A stretch of DNA of 64,000 nt. It comes from QAND01 sp003150225. Its GTDB lineage: Bacteria > Bacillota > Clostridia > Christensenellales > QAND01. The notes under the pieces are model-generated. The model had not been told where the DNA came from and made no database searches. It saw only the letters and a list, made by a program, of their open reading frames with translations. Position numbers and translations under genes: made by a program. Where the stretch lies: positions 1,116,001-1,180,000 of the forward strand of contig NZ_CP076563.1 in assembly GCF_044357945.1 (NCBI RefSeq), in the 5' to 3' direction. Below are positions 7,488 to 15,984 of the stretch, piece by piece; the stretch's first letter is position 1; each line of letters opens with the position of its first letter.

Positions 7488-10400
7488 TTACTGCAGCTGG
7501 CTGGGCAACTGCACATCGATGGGGCCGGAGCCGGGGATGGTAACCACCAGCTTCTGGAAATACTTAACGGAAGCTCCCTGGACCGTCTCGGCGATGACCC
7601 GGAGAGGCCCGGCGGTATTGCCGGCAATTCCAGTGTAGCCCTCATGGTTTTCAGAGTCCACAATGGGGTAGCCGTTTAGGGCATAGGCGATGATAAGGGG
7701 CTTTCGATCCCCGTTGGCGTCCAGAACCCCTAGCTCAAAGCCCTCTTTATAGAAGAGGCTCAAAAGATCGTTCTTGTAGCCGTCCGAGGCATAGGCGGTG
7801 ATGGAGATGGGATCTTCGATGCCCGGCACGTTTCCCGCCACCAGCTTGATGAACTTCCAAATATCGATGCCCTCGCAGGTGCCGATCTCCAGTACGGCAT
7901 ACTCCTCCCGGACGATGAGGTCCGTCAGGCTTTCCAACTGGGCTACGGTGAAATTATGGGTCCATTCGTGGTCATCGTTGCGGATGGTAAAGGTCATCTC
8001 GTAGTCCAAGAACTCCGAATAAACGTCGCTCATGGCATGGCCCCAGGTCTCGATCTCGTTGGCGGTAACCTCCACACCCACCACGCTGCCCAGGCAGGCG
8101 GCGACGTTGGCCTCTTCCTCTGTCCGTGCCGGAACCACCAATTTTACCGGCCCTTCGCCGTTGTGATAGTCCGCTGCATAGCCAGCGCTGGAGGCGCCAG
8201 CCACAAGGGGCATGCCAAGCTTGCTATCCTCCGCCACCTTGCCGGTGCCGTAGGCCAGAATGGCGTAAAGGGATCCCTTTTCGGGGTTCACATAGTTGAC
8301 GCCGTTTTTGCTCTTGATCTGTCCCAGGGAAAGGGTGTGGCTACCGCCGTCCGCGGTATGGATGATTACATCCCCCGCGTTGCTCTTGATGCCGATTTCG
8401 GTAAACAGGTCATAGAGCCCTACGCCCCGGTACCGTTCCTCAATAACGCTTCCATCCTCACTGCGGATGGAAAAATCCATGGTCTTCGCCTGGGTCTGGC
8501 GGTTCTCCAAGTCAGCAACGGTATAGGTGGCTTTTTTCTCCAAGCCATCGCCGTAGAACTCGATCTTCTGCGCAGCCGATTCACTGTACGGCGCCTCAAT
8601 ATGGGCATAGCGGTCGGGCTCCAGGTTTACGGTGATGCTGGTGACATTCCCCAGGAATTGCGCGTCGCTCTCTGCACTTGTAGTGCTGGGAATTACAACG
8701 CTGAGCGGTCCTCCGCTATTGTTTACAGGATAGGTCTTGGGATCGCTGTCCGAAAGCGGGGATAGGGTAATCTCCTTGACATATCCCTGATCCTGCGCGC
8801 TCTTTACCAGAGGCGCGCCGTTTTTAGCAAAGGCCAAAAGGGCCGGCTGCCCATCAATCCCCTTGGAAGCGTTATAGCCCTCCTGGAAGAGATCGCTCAG
8901 GTTAACCTCCATCTCTTTCGTGCCGTCCGAGAAGGTAACGGTGCCCACGGTGCCCTGAAGCTTCACCACATTCATGAGGAAGTACTCCAAGCCAATGCCT
9001 TCATAAACGTCGCTTTGGTATTCGTCGCCGTCTTTTACCTCATAGATACCCTTGACCCGGGCCGCCTTCTTGACGTTGTTCTCCACGCCCTCGCCGTAGA
9101 TGATATCCTCCACTTGGCCTACCGTCAGAGTGCTGTCGCTCAGCCGCTTGCCGTCGGCGCTGTTCACCACCACCCGGAGCTGGCTGTCGCTGAGGGCCTT
9201 TTGGTGGGCGTTATCGGTATACTGATGGGTATTGTATTTTACATCCTCCCCAGCAACCACTTCGCTTAAATACTGAACCTGGTTGCTGCCGTTGGGATGG
9301 TTGTACTGGGTCTTGCCAAACACCACCCGGATGGGGCCGCCACTGTTGGCCAGGCCGGAGAGGTATCCCTCGTCTCCCTTGTTGACGGTGTAGGGATACC
9401 GGTTAACCCCATAAGCCAAAAGTACGGGGTATCCCGCCTTTACCAGATCCTCGCTGGTGGGCACATAGGAGCCGTCTCCCGGATCGGCGGCGTTCTTATT
9501 GTAAAAACCGAAGGCCTCGGGGTAAGAGAGGGCCTCGGCAGAAAAGGTCTCGCTGGATACCTTGCCATCCGCCGCCACAAAGCTTATTAGGGTGGTCCGG
9601 GATTTGGCCCGGCCCATGGTTTCCGCATCCTCCATGCCAAGATAGAGTAAAAACTTATAGAGGTCCAAGCCCTCGTATTCGTTGACGTACCAATAGGCGT
9701 TGTTGGCCAGGCTGTAGGAATCCCGGTAGGCCATGCCCCCCTCGATGACGTTCCCCTTGTTGTCATACTGGACCAAATCCTCCAGCTGCTCCACCGTTAG
9801 GTTGATCTCATGGCCCAGAGCGCTTCCCCGGAAGGCGATGAGATACTGGGAATAATCGGCGGAACCATAGACGCCTCCATCCTGGGCGGTATGCTTAAAG
9901 CCCGGTTCGGTCTCCTCGGCCACATAAACATAGGCCACGTTGGAGAAGGTCTTATACCCGTTCTGTCTGCCGTATTTCTTGGTATCGTAAACCAGGCGCA
10001 GACAGCCGTCGTCGTTTTTAAGCTTGTCCACATAGCCCAGAGAATGATCTTTCTCGGTCTTGCCATTAAAGACAAAGGGGGCCACCGTCTCCTGATCGGT
10101 GCTGCCAATGCCATAGGCCAGCAGGATGGGCTCTCCCGCGTCATGAGCAGCTTTGATCTCCTCCAGGGTCAGCTCGCTGATGGTCTTGCGGTTGCTGTCC
10201 TTAAACTGCACCCGGTAGGCTTTTTCGGTAGTCTGGATTCCGTTATCCCCATCGGTCATCTGGGAAAGCAGGTAATAAAGGTCCATTCCCTCATAGATGA
10301 AAGTCCCTCGGGAATCCTTGTACACCCCTCTAACCAAGCCGTCGTTGCGGTTTTCCAGCTCCCGGATGGATAGAGGCGTGCTGGTAACCAGACCGGGACC

Positions 10401-10601
10401 CTCCACCGTCAGGGTAGCACCGGTGATGGCGTCCACGTTATAGGGCAACGTCTCGTCATCGGTGACGCCGCCGTTATTGATATGCTTGTAGGGCGAGCTC
10501 TGATAATCCACCCCAGAAAAATCAATTTGGATGGTTTGTCCACAGCCGCCCAAGGCAAACATGCATACCGCCAAGGCAAAGGCCAGCAGCCTCTTTCTCA
10601 T
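7488..10601 (-). CDS. Large lipoprotein with five tandem molybdopterin-oxidoreductase-fold-like domains
   Basis: The product has 1037 residues from the ATG at 10601 (MRKRLLAFAL, lipobox ALGGC, Cys 20). The open frame runs farther upstream through the riboswitch, so that extension is rejected. A short N-terminal segment carries DAITGATLT (57-65), which matches the ApbE flavinylation consensus. Five units of roughly 165-205 residues follow (about 65-235, 260-465, 475-665, 680-855, 865-1030). Each has a (Y/C)xGxxLxxxL core, a segment for DGxxxxxxL, (P/L)LLAYG, a GY..G..N..GP(I/L)RVV stretch and a closing xxVxV strand. This resembles repeated sulfite-oxidase-type folds, but the metal-ligating cysteine is absent from most units. 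It is anchored outside the cell, first in its operon, behind a Moco-like riboswitch. Confidence 0.65.
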   Translation of the reverse strand: MRKRLLAFALAVCMFALGGCGQTIQIDFSGVDYQSSPYKHINNGGVTDDETLPYNVDAITGATLTVEGPGLVTSTPLSIRELENRNDGLVRGVYKDSRGTFIYEGMDLYYLLSQMTDGDNGIQTTEKAYRVQFKDSNRKTISELTLEEIKAAHDAGEPILLAYGIGSTDQETVAPFVFNGKTEKDHSLGYVDKLKNDDGCLRLVYDTKKYGRQNGYKTFSNVAYVYVAEETEPGFKHTAQDGGVYGSADYSQYLIAFRGSALGHEINLTVEQLEDLVQYDNKGNVIEGGMAYRDSYSLANNAYWYVNEYEGLDLYKFLLYLGMEDAETMGRAKSRTTLISFVAADGKVSSETFSAEALSYPEAFGFYNKNAADPGDGSYVPTSEDLVKAGYPVLLAYGVNRYPYTVNKGDEGYLSGLANSGGPIRVVFGKTQYNHPNGSNQVQYLSEVVAGEDVKYNTHQYTDNAHQKALSDSQLRVVVNSADGKRLSDSTLTVGQVEDIIYGEGVENNVKKAARVKGIYEVKDGDEYQSDVYEGIGLEYFLMNVVKLQGTVGTVTFSDGTKEMEVNLSDLFQEGYNASKGIDGQPALLAFAKNGAPLVKSAQDQGYVKEITLSPLSDSDPKTYPVNNSGGPLSVVIPSTTSAESDAQFLGNVTSITVNLEPDRYAHIEAPYSESAAQKIEFYGDGLEKKATYTVADLENRQTQAKTMDFSIRSEDGSVIEERYRGVGLYDLFTEIGIKSNAGDVIIHTADGGSHTLSLGQIKSKNGVNYVNPEKGSLYAILAYGTGKVAEDSKLGMPLVAGASSAGYAADYHNGEGPVKLVVPARTEEEANVAACLGSVVGVEVTANEIETWGHAMSDVYSEFLDYEMTFTIRNDDHEWTHNFTVAQLESLTDLIVREEYAVLEIGTCEGIDIWKFIKLVAGNVPGIEDPISITAYASDGYKNDLLSLFYKEGFELGVLDANGDRKPLIIAYALNGYPIVDSENHEGYTGIAGNTAGPLRVIAETVQGASVKYFQKLVVTIPGSGPIDVQLPSQLQ

Positions 10602-10624
10602 CACTTCATTTCCCCTCTCTCCAA

Positions 10625-10750
10625 TAAAAAAACCGGCACCAAAGGCCGGCCAATACAACAGGGCCATCCTTTCCAGTGCGGGAGGCCTGGGCGTTTCCAC
10701 CCAGACCCATGGCCGCAGCCCCTTGGTTTCCGTTAGGAGCTCCGGCTCGG
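10625..10750 (-). promoter_or_regulatory. Candidate molybdenum-cofactor (Moco) riboswitch with terminator, copy 1
   Basis: The minus-strand leader contains CCGGAGCTCCTAACGG, a stem CTGGGTG-GAAA-CGCCCAG with a GNRA loop, then GGCCTCCCGCACTGGAAAGG (aptamer about 10657-10750). A terminator hairpin CCGGC/GCCGG (10633-10649) and a T8 tract (10625-10632) follow. The arrangement suggests transcription is stopped when ligand is bound. The same blocks recur at 6278-6371. Assignment to the Moco class is from remembered family features plus gene context, not from a search. Confidence 0.65.
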
Positions 10751-10782
10751 ATGGTGATTTGGATCAATTTACCACGGTAATA

Positions 10783-10788
10783 AGTATA
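10783..10788 (-). promoter_or_regulatory. Probable -10 box of the lipoprotein operon
   Basis: TATACT on the minus strand lies about 33 bases upstream of the riboswitch. A weak -35 (TTTGCA/TTGCAG) lies 16-17 bases further upstream, beside the end of the polysaccharide operon. Confidence 0.45.
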
Positions 10789-10812
10789 GCACGAACAAAT
10801 GCTTCTGCAAAG

Positions 10813-10842
10813 AAAAAATGCCGAAACGCAGCCGTCCCGGCA
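10813..10842 (-). terminator. Probable terminator of the polysaccharide operon
   Basis: Just after the last gene's stop, the minus strand reads TGCCG...CGGCA followed by ATTTTTTC. The stem is short (5 bp) with a long loop, so confidence is moderate. Confidence 0.5.
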
Positions 10843-10847
10843 AAACG

Positions 10848-12062
10848 CTACTGCACCTGCACCAAGCCCAGGGGATCGATTCGCTCCATCTCCGTTTCAC
10901 ACCACCGGGCCATCTCGCCGCAAGCCAGGATGATCCAGCCCGCGTCTCCGCAGTAAAGGGGATAATCCCGATCCGGGAGCACTCGCCGGCGGTAGTATTC
11001 CATATACTGGTAAACCCGCTCTTCGTCGCCCATCTTGGCGCCGGCATAGGCCACCAGTCCCCAATAAAAGCTGGCGTTTCCCGTGGCATAGTGCTCCATT
11101 TCCTGCCAAGCGTGCTCCCGGCAAAACCGTTGATAGATCTCCTGCGCCCGCTGAGACGCAGGCTCCAGCAATCCAAAAAGGATGGGAAACAGCTGCGCTG
11201 TAGCATCGGGATAGAACTCCTGCCAGCCCCCAAATGCCAGCGTTCTTCCTTTGGCGTCCGCCCCCGTCTCATAGCGGCGCTCCCCCTGGTTCCACAGCAA
11301 AGCCTCCAGCCGCTCGTTTAAAGACGTTCTGCGCTGCCGCAGCCAGGTCAGGATCCGCTCCCCATCCGGAACGGGATACCGCTCTAAGAGGCTTTCCACG
11401 CAGCCCAGCGCAGCGTACACCTCCGCGTTGTCCATCAGGTATTTCACCAGGTAGTCCGGCTTTGTAAAGGAGAGGCCATCCCTATCGATGGTGCGCTCCA
11501 TAGCGCCAAGAACCAGCAACACCTGATCCTGATATTGGCGAAACAGCGCCTCGTCCCCCGTCCGCTGGCAGTATTCGCTGATCAGAATCAAAAAGGTTGC
11601 AGCGTAGGAATCCACCGAATCATAGTGCCGTTCGCTTTTCTCCGACACCACCTTCCCATCGTCCACCTCTATGGTGTAGTCGTAGATCGTCCCAGCAATG
11701 CCACTATAGTCGGACACAGCATCGTTTAGATGGGCCATATGCCATTGGATGTAGTCCCTTACCGCCCGGTACTCCCCTCCTTCCAGGAGGCCCCATGCGG
11801 CGATATCAGAAAAATAGGGAGTGATACTGGCCTCGCCATGGGTTTCCCCGCGAAAAGGGATGGCGCCGTTTTCAAGCTGGATAGAGGAAAGCCATGCGGC
11901 TTCCCCCGCCGCCAGCTCCCGGTAATAGGCCGCGCGCTCAAAAAGGGCCTGCTTGCGCGGCCCCATCTGATGATAATATAGACCTCCCGCAGCACCGGAC
12001 AACAACAGTAGCGCTGCCAGGGCCAGAGGAAAGACCGATCTTCGCCTGTACTTTCTTCTCAT
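10848..12062 (-). CDS. Membrane-anchored six-hairpin (alpha/alpha barrel) glycoside-hydrolase-like protein
   Basis: A 404-residue protein with a basic N-terminus and one hydrophobic segment (about 11-28), then an all-helical outward-facing domain. Repeated motifs such as TPYFSDIAAWGLLEGGEY, DSVDSYAATFLILISEY, TKPDYLVKYLMDNAEVYAAL and GNASFYWGLVAYAGA are those of alpha/alpha-toroid carbohydrate-active enzymes. Its likely role is trimming or releasing the polymer made by the operon, as BcsZ does for cellulose, but the exact family and catalytic acids cannot be fixed by eye. It is the last gene, nine bases after the epimerase gene. Confidence 0.6.
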   Translation of the reverse strand: MRRKYRRRSVFPLALAALLLLSGAAGGLYYHQMGPRKQALFERAAYYRELAAGEAAWLSSIQLENGAIPFRGETHGEASITPYFSDIAAWGLLEGGEYRAVRDYIQWHMAHLNDAVSDYSGIAGTIYDYTIEVDDGKVVSEKSERHYDSVDSYAATFLILISEYCQRTGDEALFRQYQDQVLLVLGAMERTIDRDGLSFTKPDYLVKYLMDNAEVYAALGCVESLLERYPVPDGERILTWLRQRRTSLNERLEALLWNQGERRYETGADAKGRTLAFGGWQEFYPDATAQLFPILFGLLEPASQRAQEIYQRFCREHAWQEMEHYATGNASFYWGLVAYAGAKMGDEERVYQYMEYYRRRVLPDRDYPLYCGDAGWIILACGEMARWCETEMERIDPLGLVQVQ

Positions 12063-12071
12063 AAACGTCCT

Positions 12072-13196
12072 TTATGCACCGAGAAAGGGCTGCCATTTAC
12101 GGCCCTCCAGCACATCCGCAATCCGCTGGCTGGCATACCCATCCCCATAGGGATTGGAGGCTTCGCTCATCCGTTTGTAGGCGCCTTCATCCTCAAGCAG
12201 CTGTTTGCACGCCAGGAAGATGGTCTCCTCCCCGCTGCCAACCAGCCTAAGGGTCCCCGCTGCCACCCCTTCAGGGCGCTCGGTTTCCTCCCGCATCACC
12301 AGCACCGGTTTTCCCAAGGCTGGCGCCTCCTCCTGGATACCTCCGCTGTCCGATAAAATCAAATGGCTTCGCGCCATGATGTTGTGAAAATCCACCACAT
12401 CCAACGGTTCTATGATATGGATATTCTCAAGGCCGCCCAAAATATGCTCCGCCAGGCTTCGTATTTCCGGATTCAGATGGATGGGGTAAAGGGCCTTTAC
12501 ATGGGGATACGCCTTCAAAACCGCTCCAATGGCCCGGAACATCTGCTCCATAGGCGCTCCCATGTTTTCCCGGCGATGGGCGGTAATGAGAAGCAGCCGG
12601 GCCTCTCCCACCCAGTCCAGCTCCGGATGGAAATAATCTTCTCTAACGGTGGTTTTCAGCGCGTCAATGGCGGTATTGCCCGTGACGTAAACCCGCTCCG
12701 GAGACTTTCCTTCCCTAAGGAGATTCCCCTTGGCGGTTTCCGTGGGCGCAAAGTGATATTGGGCCACTAGCCCGATCGCCTGCCGGTTAAATTCCTCAGG
12801 AAAGGGAGAATAGATGTTATGGGTCCGCAGGCCCGCTTCCACATGCCCCACCGGGATCTTTTGATAAAAGCAAGCAAGAGACGTCACAAAGGCCGTAGTG
12901 GTATCGCCGTGAACCAGCACCACATCCGGCTTCTCCCGAACCAGCACCGCTTCCATCCTCGCTAAAATGCGCTGCGTAATATCGTATAGGCTCTGTCTGT
13001 CCTGCATGATGTCCAGGTCGTATTCCGGTACAATCGCAAACGCGCGCAGTACCTGGTCCAGCATCTGCCGATGCTGCCCCGTAACGCAAACCACCGTCTC
13101 AAGGGTCTCCCTTGTGTGGAGCTCTCGCACCAGGGGGCACATCTTGATGGCCTCCGGACGGGTTCCAAAGATCAGCAACACTTTCTTCTTCTGCAT
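12072..13196 (-). CDS. wecB: UDP-N-acetylglucosamine 2-epimerase (non-hydrolysing)
   Basis: This 374-residue enzyme interconverts UDP-GlcNAc and UDP-ManNAc. The sequence carries the family hallmarks: FGTRPEAIKMCPLV at the N-terminus, VHGDTTTAFVTSLA, GHVEAGLRTHNIYSPFPEEFN, AHRRENMG, and SDSGGIQEEAPALGKPVLVMR binding UDP in the C-terminal lobe. Length is normal. It lies in the polysaccharide operon, 12 bases after the CotH gene, and suggests that ManNAc or a derivative enters the polymer. Confidence 0.9.
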   Translation of the reverse strand: MQKKKVLLIFGTRPEAIKMCPLVRELHTRETLETVVCVTGQHRQMLDQVLRAFAIVPEYDLDIMQDRQSLYDITQRILARMEAVLVREKPDVVLVHGDTTTAFVTSLACFYQKIPVGHVEAGLRTHNIYSPFPEEFNRQAIGLVAQYHFAPTETAKGNLLREGKSPERVYVTGNTAIDALKTTVREDYFHPELDWVGEARLLLITAHRRENMGAPMEQMFRAIGAVLKAYPHVKALYPIHLNPEIRSLAEHILGGLENIHIIEPLDVVDFHNIMARSHLILSDSGGIQEEAPALGKPVLVMREETERPEGVAAGTLRLVGSGEETIFLACKQLLEDEGAYKRMSEASNPYGDGYASQRIADVLEGRKWQPFLGA

Positions 13197-13208
13197 CGGT
13201 CCGCTCCC

Positions 13209-14576
13209 TCAGTTGATACAATGGGTATATAGTTGCTCGATGTTTTCATCCAAAAAGGCGGTTCGCGCCAGGATGCAGTCCTTGAGCATCGCTATCGCCT
13301 CCTCAAAACTCTTGGGGTCCCGGCTGTTTCCCGCCTGATCCTTGGAGAGCAGATTCTCTTCAAAAGTATAGCCCCAAACCGCAAAATTCCGATCCACAGC
13401 GTCGCCCAGCTGTTCCACATAGCCGTCGATCAGCCCCAGGATCCGCTCATCGGACCATTGTTCCCGCCGCAGCTCCCGGTACCGGGCCACCACCTGATCC
13501 ACAAAGGCACGGTCCTGCAGAAGCCGGTCAAACCAGTTCCCATCCTCCACAAAAAAGCGGTCGGTGGTATAGTCCGTCCATGGGTAGTTATCAAAGCCGT
13601 TGTTAAAATCCCAAACCGCCATCTTCAGCTTTCCTCCGATGTTTTTATAGAGGTAGGTGGAAAGATGGGACGCGTCGGGGATCATAGCCAGCTCGTTGAT
13701 CAGATAGTATTCCACAAAGGAGTCCACATCGATGTAAGCCGCATACCCCTTTTCCGGATCTGCAAATCCATCGCCGTAGAGGGTCTCCTCAAAGGCGCTG
13801 ATATCCCGCTCGATCCACTTCACCTGGGCATTGCTCAGCTTGGACTTGGTGGGATAGGAGATACTCAGCTCGTTGTCCGTTTTCCCCATCACCGTGCCGT
13901 AACTGCTGATGGCGTTCTCCTCGGTTCCCACCCGTTCCCGACGCAGGAGGTAGGCGGTTTCCCCGGAAAGCAAGCCAAACTCATAAAGGTCCAGTCGGGC
14001 CGCTCCGTTGGTGACCGGCTCCACGGCCAGATAAATCCCCTGGTATTCCCCATTGACATAGACCTCGCAGTAACGGGTATCCGGCGCCCAGTCCATCAGC
14101 TCCCGGGAAAGATCGTAGACCAGCTTGTTCCGCACCAGGGACCGATCCAAAAACGGCCCATAGAGCACCCATTCGCTATGCTCCCCCATGCCCAAAAGGC
14201 CGTATTTCCGGCTTTTTGTTTCACTCTGAAACAGTTTGATTCGGTATTGCCGCTTATCAAAAATATAGTAGGAGGAGTTACCCCGGTACTTGACCGTCGC
14301 CAGGGTGGTAAGCTGGGGCTGTGCCGCCGGGGTGTTCTGCCCATTGGCCTGATCCACAACGGAGACCTCTCCCAAGGTGGTGGTTTCCTTATAGATGCGG
14401 CTGCCGTTGGTGTCGATGAGAATCAACGGAAGGTTCCCGGGCTCCCGGGCCGTTGGCGTCTGGGGGGCGCCTGGAGACTGGCCTTGGCTCTGATCCGCGC
14501 CGCCTAGATGGCTGATCACCGCCACCGATGTAAGCAAAACCGCCGCTGCCAGGACGCAGAGGATGATTTTTTTCAA
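13209..14576 (-). CDS. CotH-family secreted protein kinase-like protein
   Basis: A 455-residue exported protein with an N-terminal hydrophobic segment (about 4-25), then a Pro/Gln-rich linker and a CotH domain. Visible CotH features are VKYRGNSS followed by KRQYRIKL (nucleotide-binding region), WVLYGPFLDRSLVRNKL, CEVYVNGEYQGIYLAVE and the metal-binding MAVWDFNNGFDN. CotH proteins phosphorylate spore-coat proteins in Bacillus; homologues also sit in surface-polysaccharide loci. Here it lies between DUF4956 and epimerase genes, so its target is probably a cell-surface component. Substrate is unknown. Confidence 0.8.
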   Translation of the reverse strand: MKKIILCVLAAAVLLTSVAVISHLGGADQSQGQSPGAPQTPTAREPGNLPLILIDTNGSRIYKETTTLGEVSVVDQANGQNTPAAQPQLTTLATVKYRGNSSYYIFDKRQYRIKLFQSETKSRKYGLLGMGEHSEWVLYGPFLDRSLVRNKLVYDLSRELMDWAPDTRYCEVYVNGEYQGIYLAVEPVTNGAARLDLYEFGLLSGETAYLLRRERVGTEENAISSYGTVMGKTDNELSISYPTKSKLSNAQVKWIERDISAFEETLYGDGFADPEKGYAAYIDVDSFVEYYLINELAMIPDASHLSTYLYKNIGGKLKMAVWDFNNGFDNYPWTDYTTDRFFVEDGNWFDRLLQDRAFVDQVVARYRELRREQWSDERILGLIDGYVEQLGDAVDRNFAVWGYTFEENLLSKDQAGNSRDPKSFEEAIAMLKDCILARTAFLDENIEQLYTHCIN

Positions 14577-14593
14577 TGGACTAAGCTCCTATC

Positions 14594-15274
14594 CTAGCGG
14601 CTGATGTCGTCCGCCTGCTCCACCAGATTGACGTTCTGGATGCCTTCGATCTTCATCAGCTTCTGCACGATGTCGATTTTTGCCCGCTCGTCCGATTTTT
14701 TAATGGCGTTCTGGCCTACCTCGTAGACCAGCTCGCAGTGATCCGGCGTGGCATTCTTCATCCTGCGGCGCACTGCCTTGCCAAAATGCTGCATCACCGC
14801 CGCCTCGGCCTTGTTCTGCACCGAAAGCTCGCCCCGTACGATCAAAAGCATCCTATTATCGGGGCCAATCTGGCGGAATAGAACCAGGAATAACAGGATA
14901 ATAACCGAACTAATGGCCGCCAAAATGTACTGGGAAACGCCGCAGCAGATGCCGACGGCAATGCTCCAGAAGATATAGGCCGCGTCCCGGACATCCTTGA
15001 CCGCCGTGCGGAACCGGATGATGGACAGCGCGCCCACCATGCCCAGGGACAGCGCCACATTGTTGCTGATGACGCTCATAATCAGCGTGGTGATGATGGT
15101 GATCATCCCTAGGGAAATGTTGTATTTGCGGCTGTACGCCACCCCGGAATAGGTAATGCGGTAGGTAAACATGATGAAGAGCGCAATGATGACCGTCACA
15201 CAGTTGTTCAATATGATGGTTCCAAGATCCAATGCGCCTAGGCCAGTAAAGCTTTCTAACAGCAGATCCTTCAT
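14594..15274 (-). CDS. DUF4956 membrane protein
   Basis: The 226-residue product has four hydrophobic segments in the N-terminal half (about residues 18-130), including LSLGMVGALSIIRFRTAVKD, a stretch characteristic of DUF4956 (MgtC-like core). A soluble C-terminal domain follows (KAEAAVMQHFGKAVRRRMKN onward). The family is regularly found next to VTC/CYTH and CotH genes, as here. Its biochemical role is not established. The gene starts 20 bases after the VTC gene ends. Confidence 0.8.
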   Translation of the reverse strand: MKDLLLESFTGLGALDLGTIILNNCVTVIIALFIMFTYRITYSGVAYSRKYNISLGMITIITTLIMSVISNNVALSLGMVGALSIIRFRTAVKDVRDAAYIFWSIAVGICCGVSQYILAAISSVIILLFLVLFRQIGPDNRMLLIVRGELSVQNKAEAAVMQHFGKAVRRRMKNATPDHCELVYEVGQNAIKKSDERAKIDIVQKLMKIEGIQNVNLVEQADDISR

Positions 15275-15294
15275 TTTCCCCTATCCTCTCTCAT

Positions 15295-15963
15295 TTATAA
15301 AAGTCTTGATTGTGCATATTTGCTGTTGGAGGTAGGCAGACGATCCAGATCCGCCACCACCTCCTTGAACACGTGGGGCAAAAAGTCATTGTATTTGACC
15401 TCGAATACGCCGGTATCCGGGGGCAATAGCGGCAGCAAAGCGGGGTGCTCATCAAAAAAACCGCCGGGGACATTGGACGCCGATACCTGGGTGTCAAAGG
15501 TAATGCGAATATCGCTGGCCGGATAAAGATACGCCTTTCGCCAGTAGTCCACTACGCTTTTGGGGCTGTACGCGCCCGCTCTTAGCCGCAGATAGATCTG
15601 CTGGGCGGTGGGCTCCAACCGCTCCGCTAAAAAGCCATAATCCCCGTTCAGCATTCTATGGGCCTCTTCCCGGGAGACGGTAATGGATTTCTTTACCCCA
15701 TCGGTGCCGGACTTGCATTTGTATTCCAACTTCACGGTCCGGGCGTCCCAGGCATACATTCGGAGCCGGATCTTGCGCTTCTCCATACATCCGAACAGGG
15801 TATCGTACAGATCCTGATCGTTTAGGGAATCGAAATACAGGGAGCGCACCCGGTATCCCTCCTGACCTCCGTTTGCGTCCAGTTCCAAAAAGCAGTCCAG
15901 TTTTTTCTGAATCAGCGAATAATCCAGCAGGGAGATCACGTATTTGATTTCCTTACGGAACAC
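15295..15963 (-). CDS. VTC/CYTH-fold polyphosphate-polymerase-like domain protein
   Basis: The 222-residue cytoplasmic protein shows the charged strand pattern of the VTC domain: RKEIKYVI at the start, YRVRSLYFDS, KIRLRMY, KLEYKCK, DIRITFDT and FEVKYND. Conserved Arg, Lys and Glu in these strands line the triphosphate tunnel in the family. Start is a GTG at 15963; AGGAGGGGG lies about 20 bases upstream, an unusually long spacing. In bacteria this domain pairs with DUF4956 and CotH. Whether it polymerises phosphate or only binds nucleotide is unknown. Confidence 0.8.
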   Translation of the reverse strand: MFRKEIKYVISLLDYSLIQKKLDCFLELDANGGQEGYRVRSLYFDSLNDQDLYDTLFGCMEKRKIRLRMYAWDARTVKLEYKCKSGTDGVKKSITVSREEAHRMLNGDYGFLAERLEPTAQQIYLRLRAGAYSPKSVVDYWRKAYLYPASDIRITFDTQVSASNVPGGFFDEHPALLPLLPPDTGVFEVKYNDFLPHVFKEVVADLDRLPTSNSKYAQSRLL

Positions 15964-15984
15964 TGTTTTGATGCCGTCCCCCTC

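Noticed and set aside
5124..10750. Cobalamin riboswitches in the lipoprotein leaders
   Set aside because: The B12-box blocks (GCCACTG and the AGGGAA/CTGT core) are absent; the shared blocks fit Moco-type RNA better.
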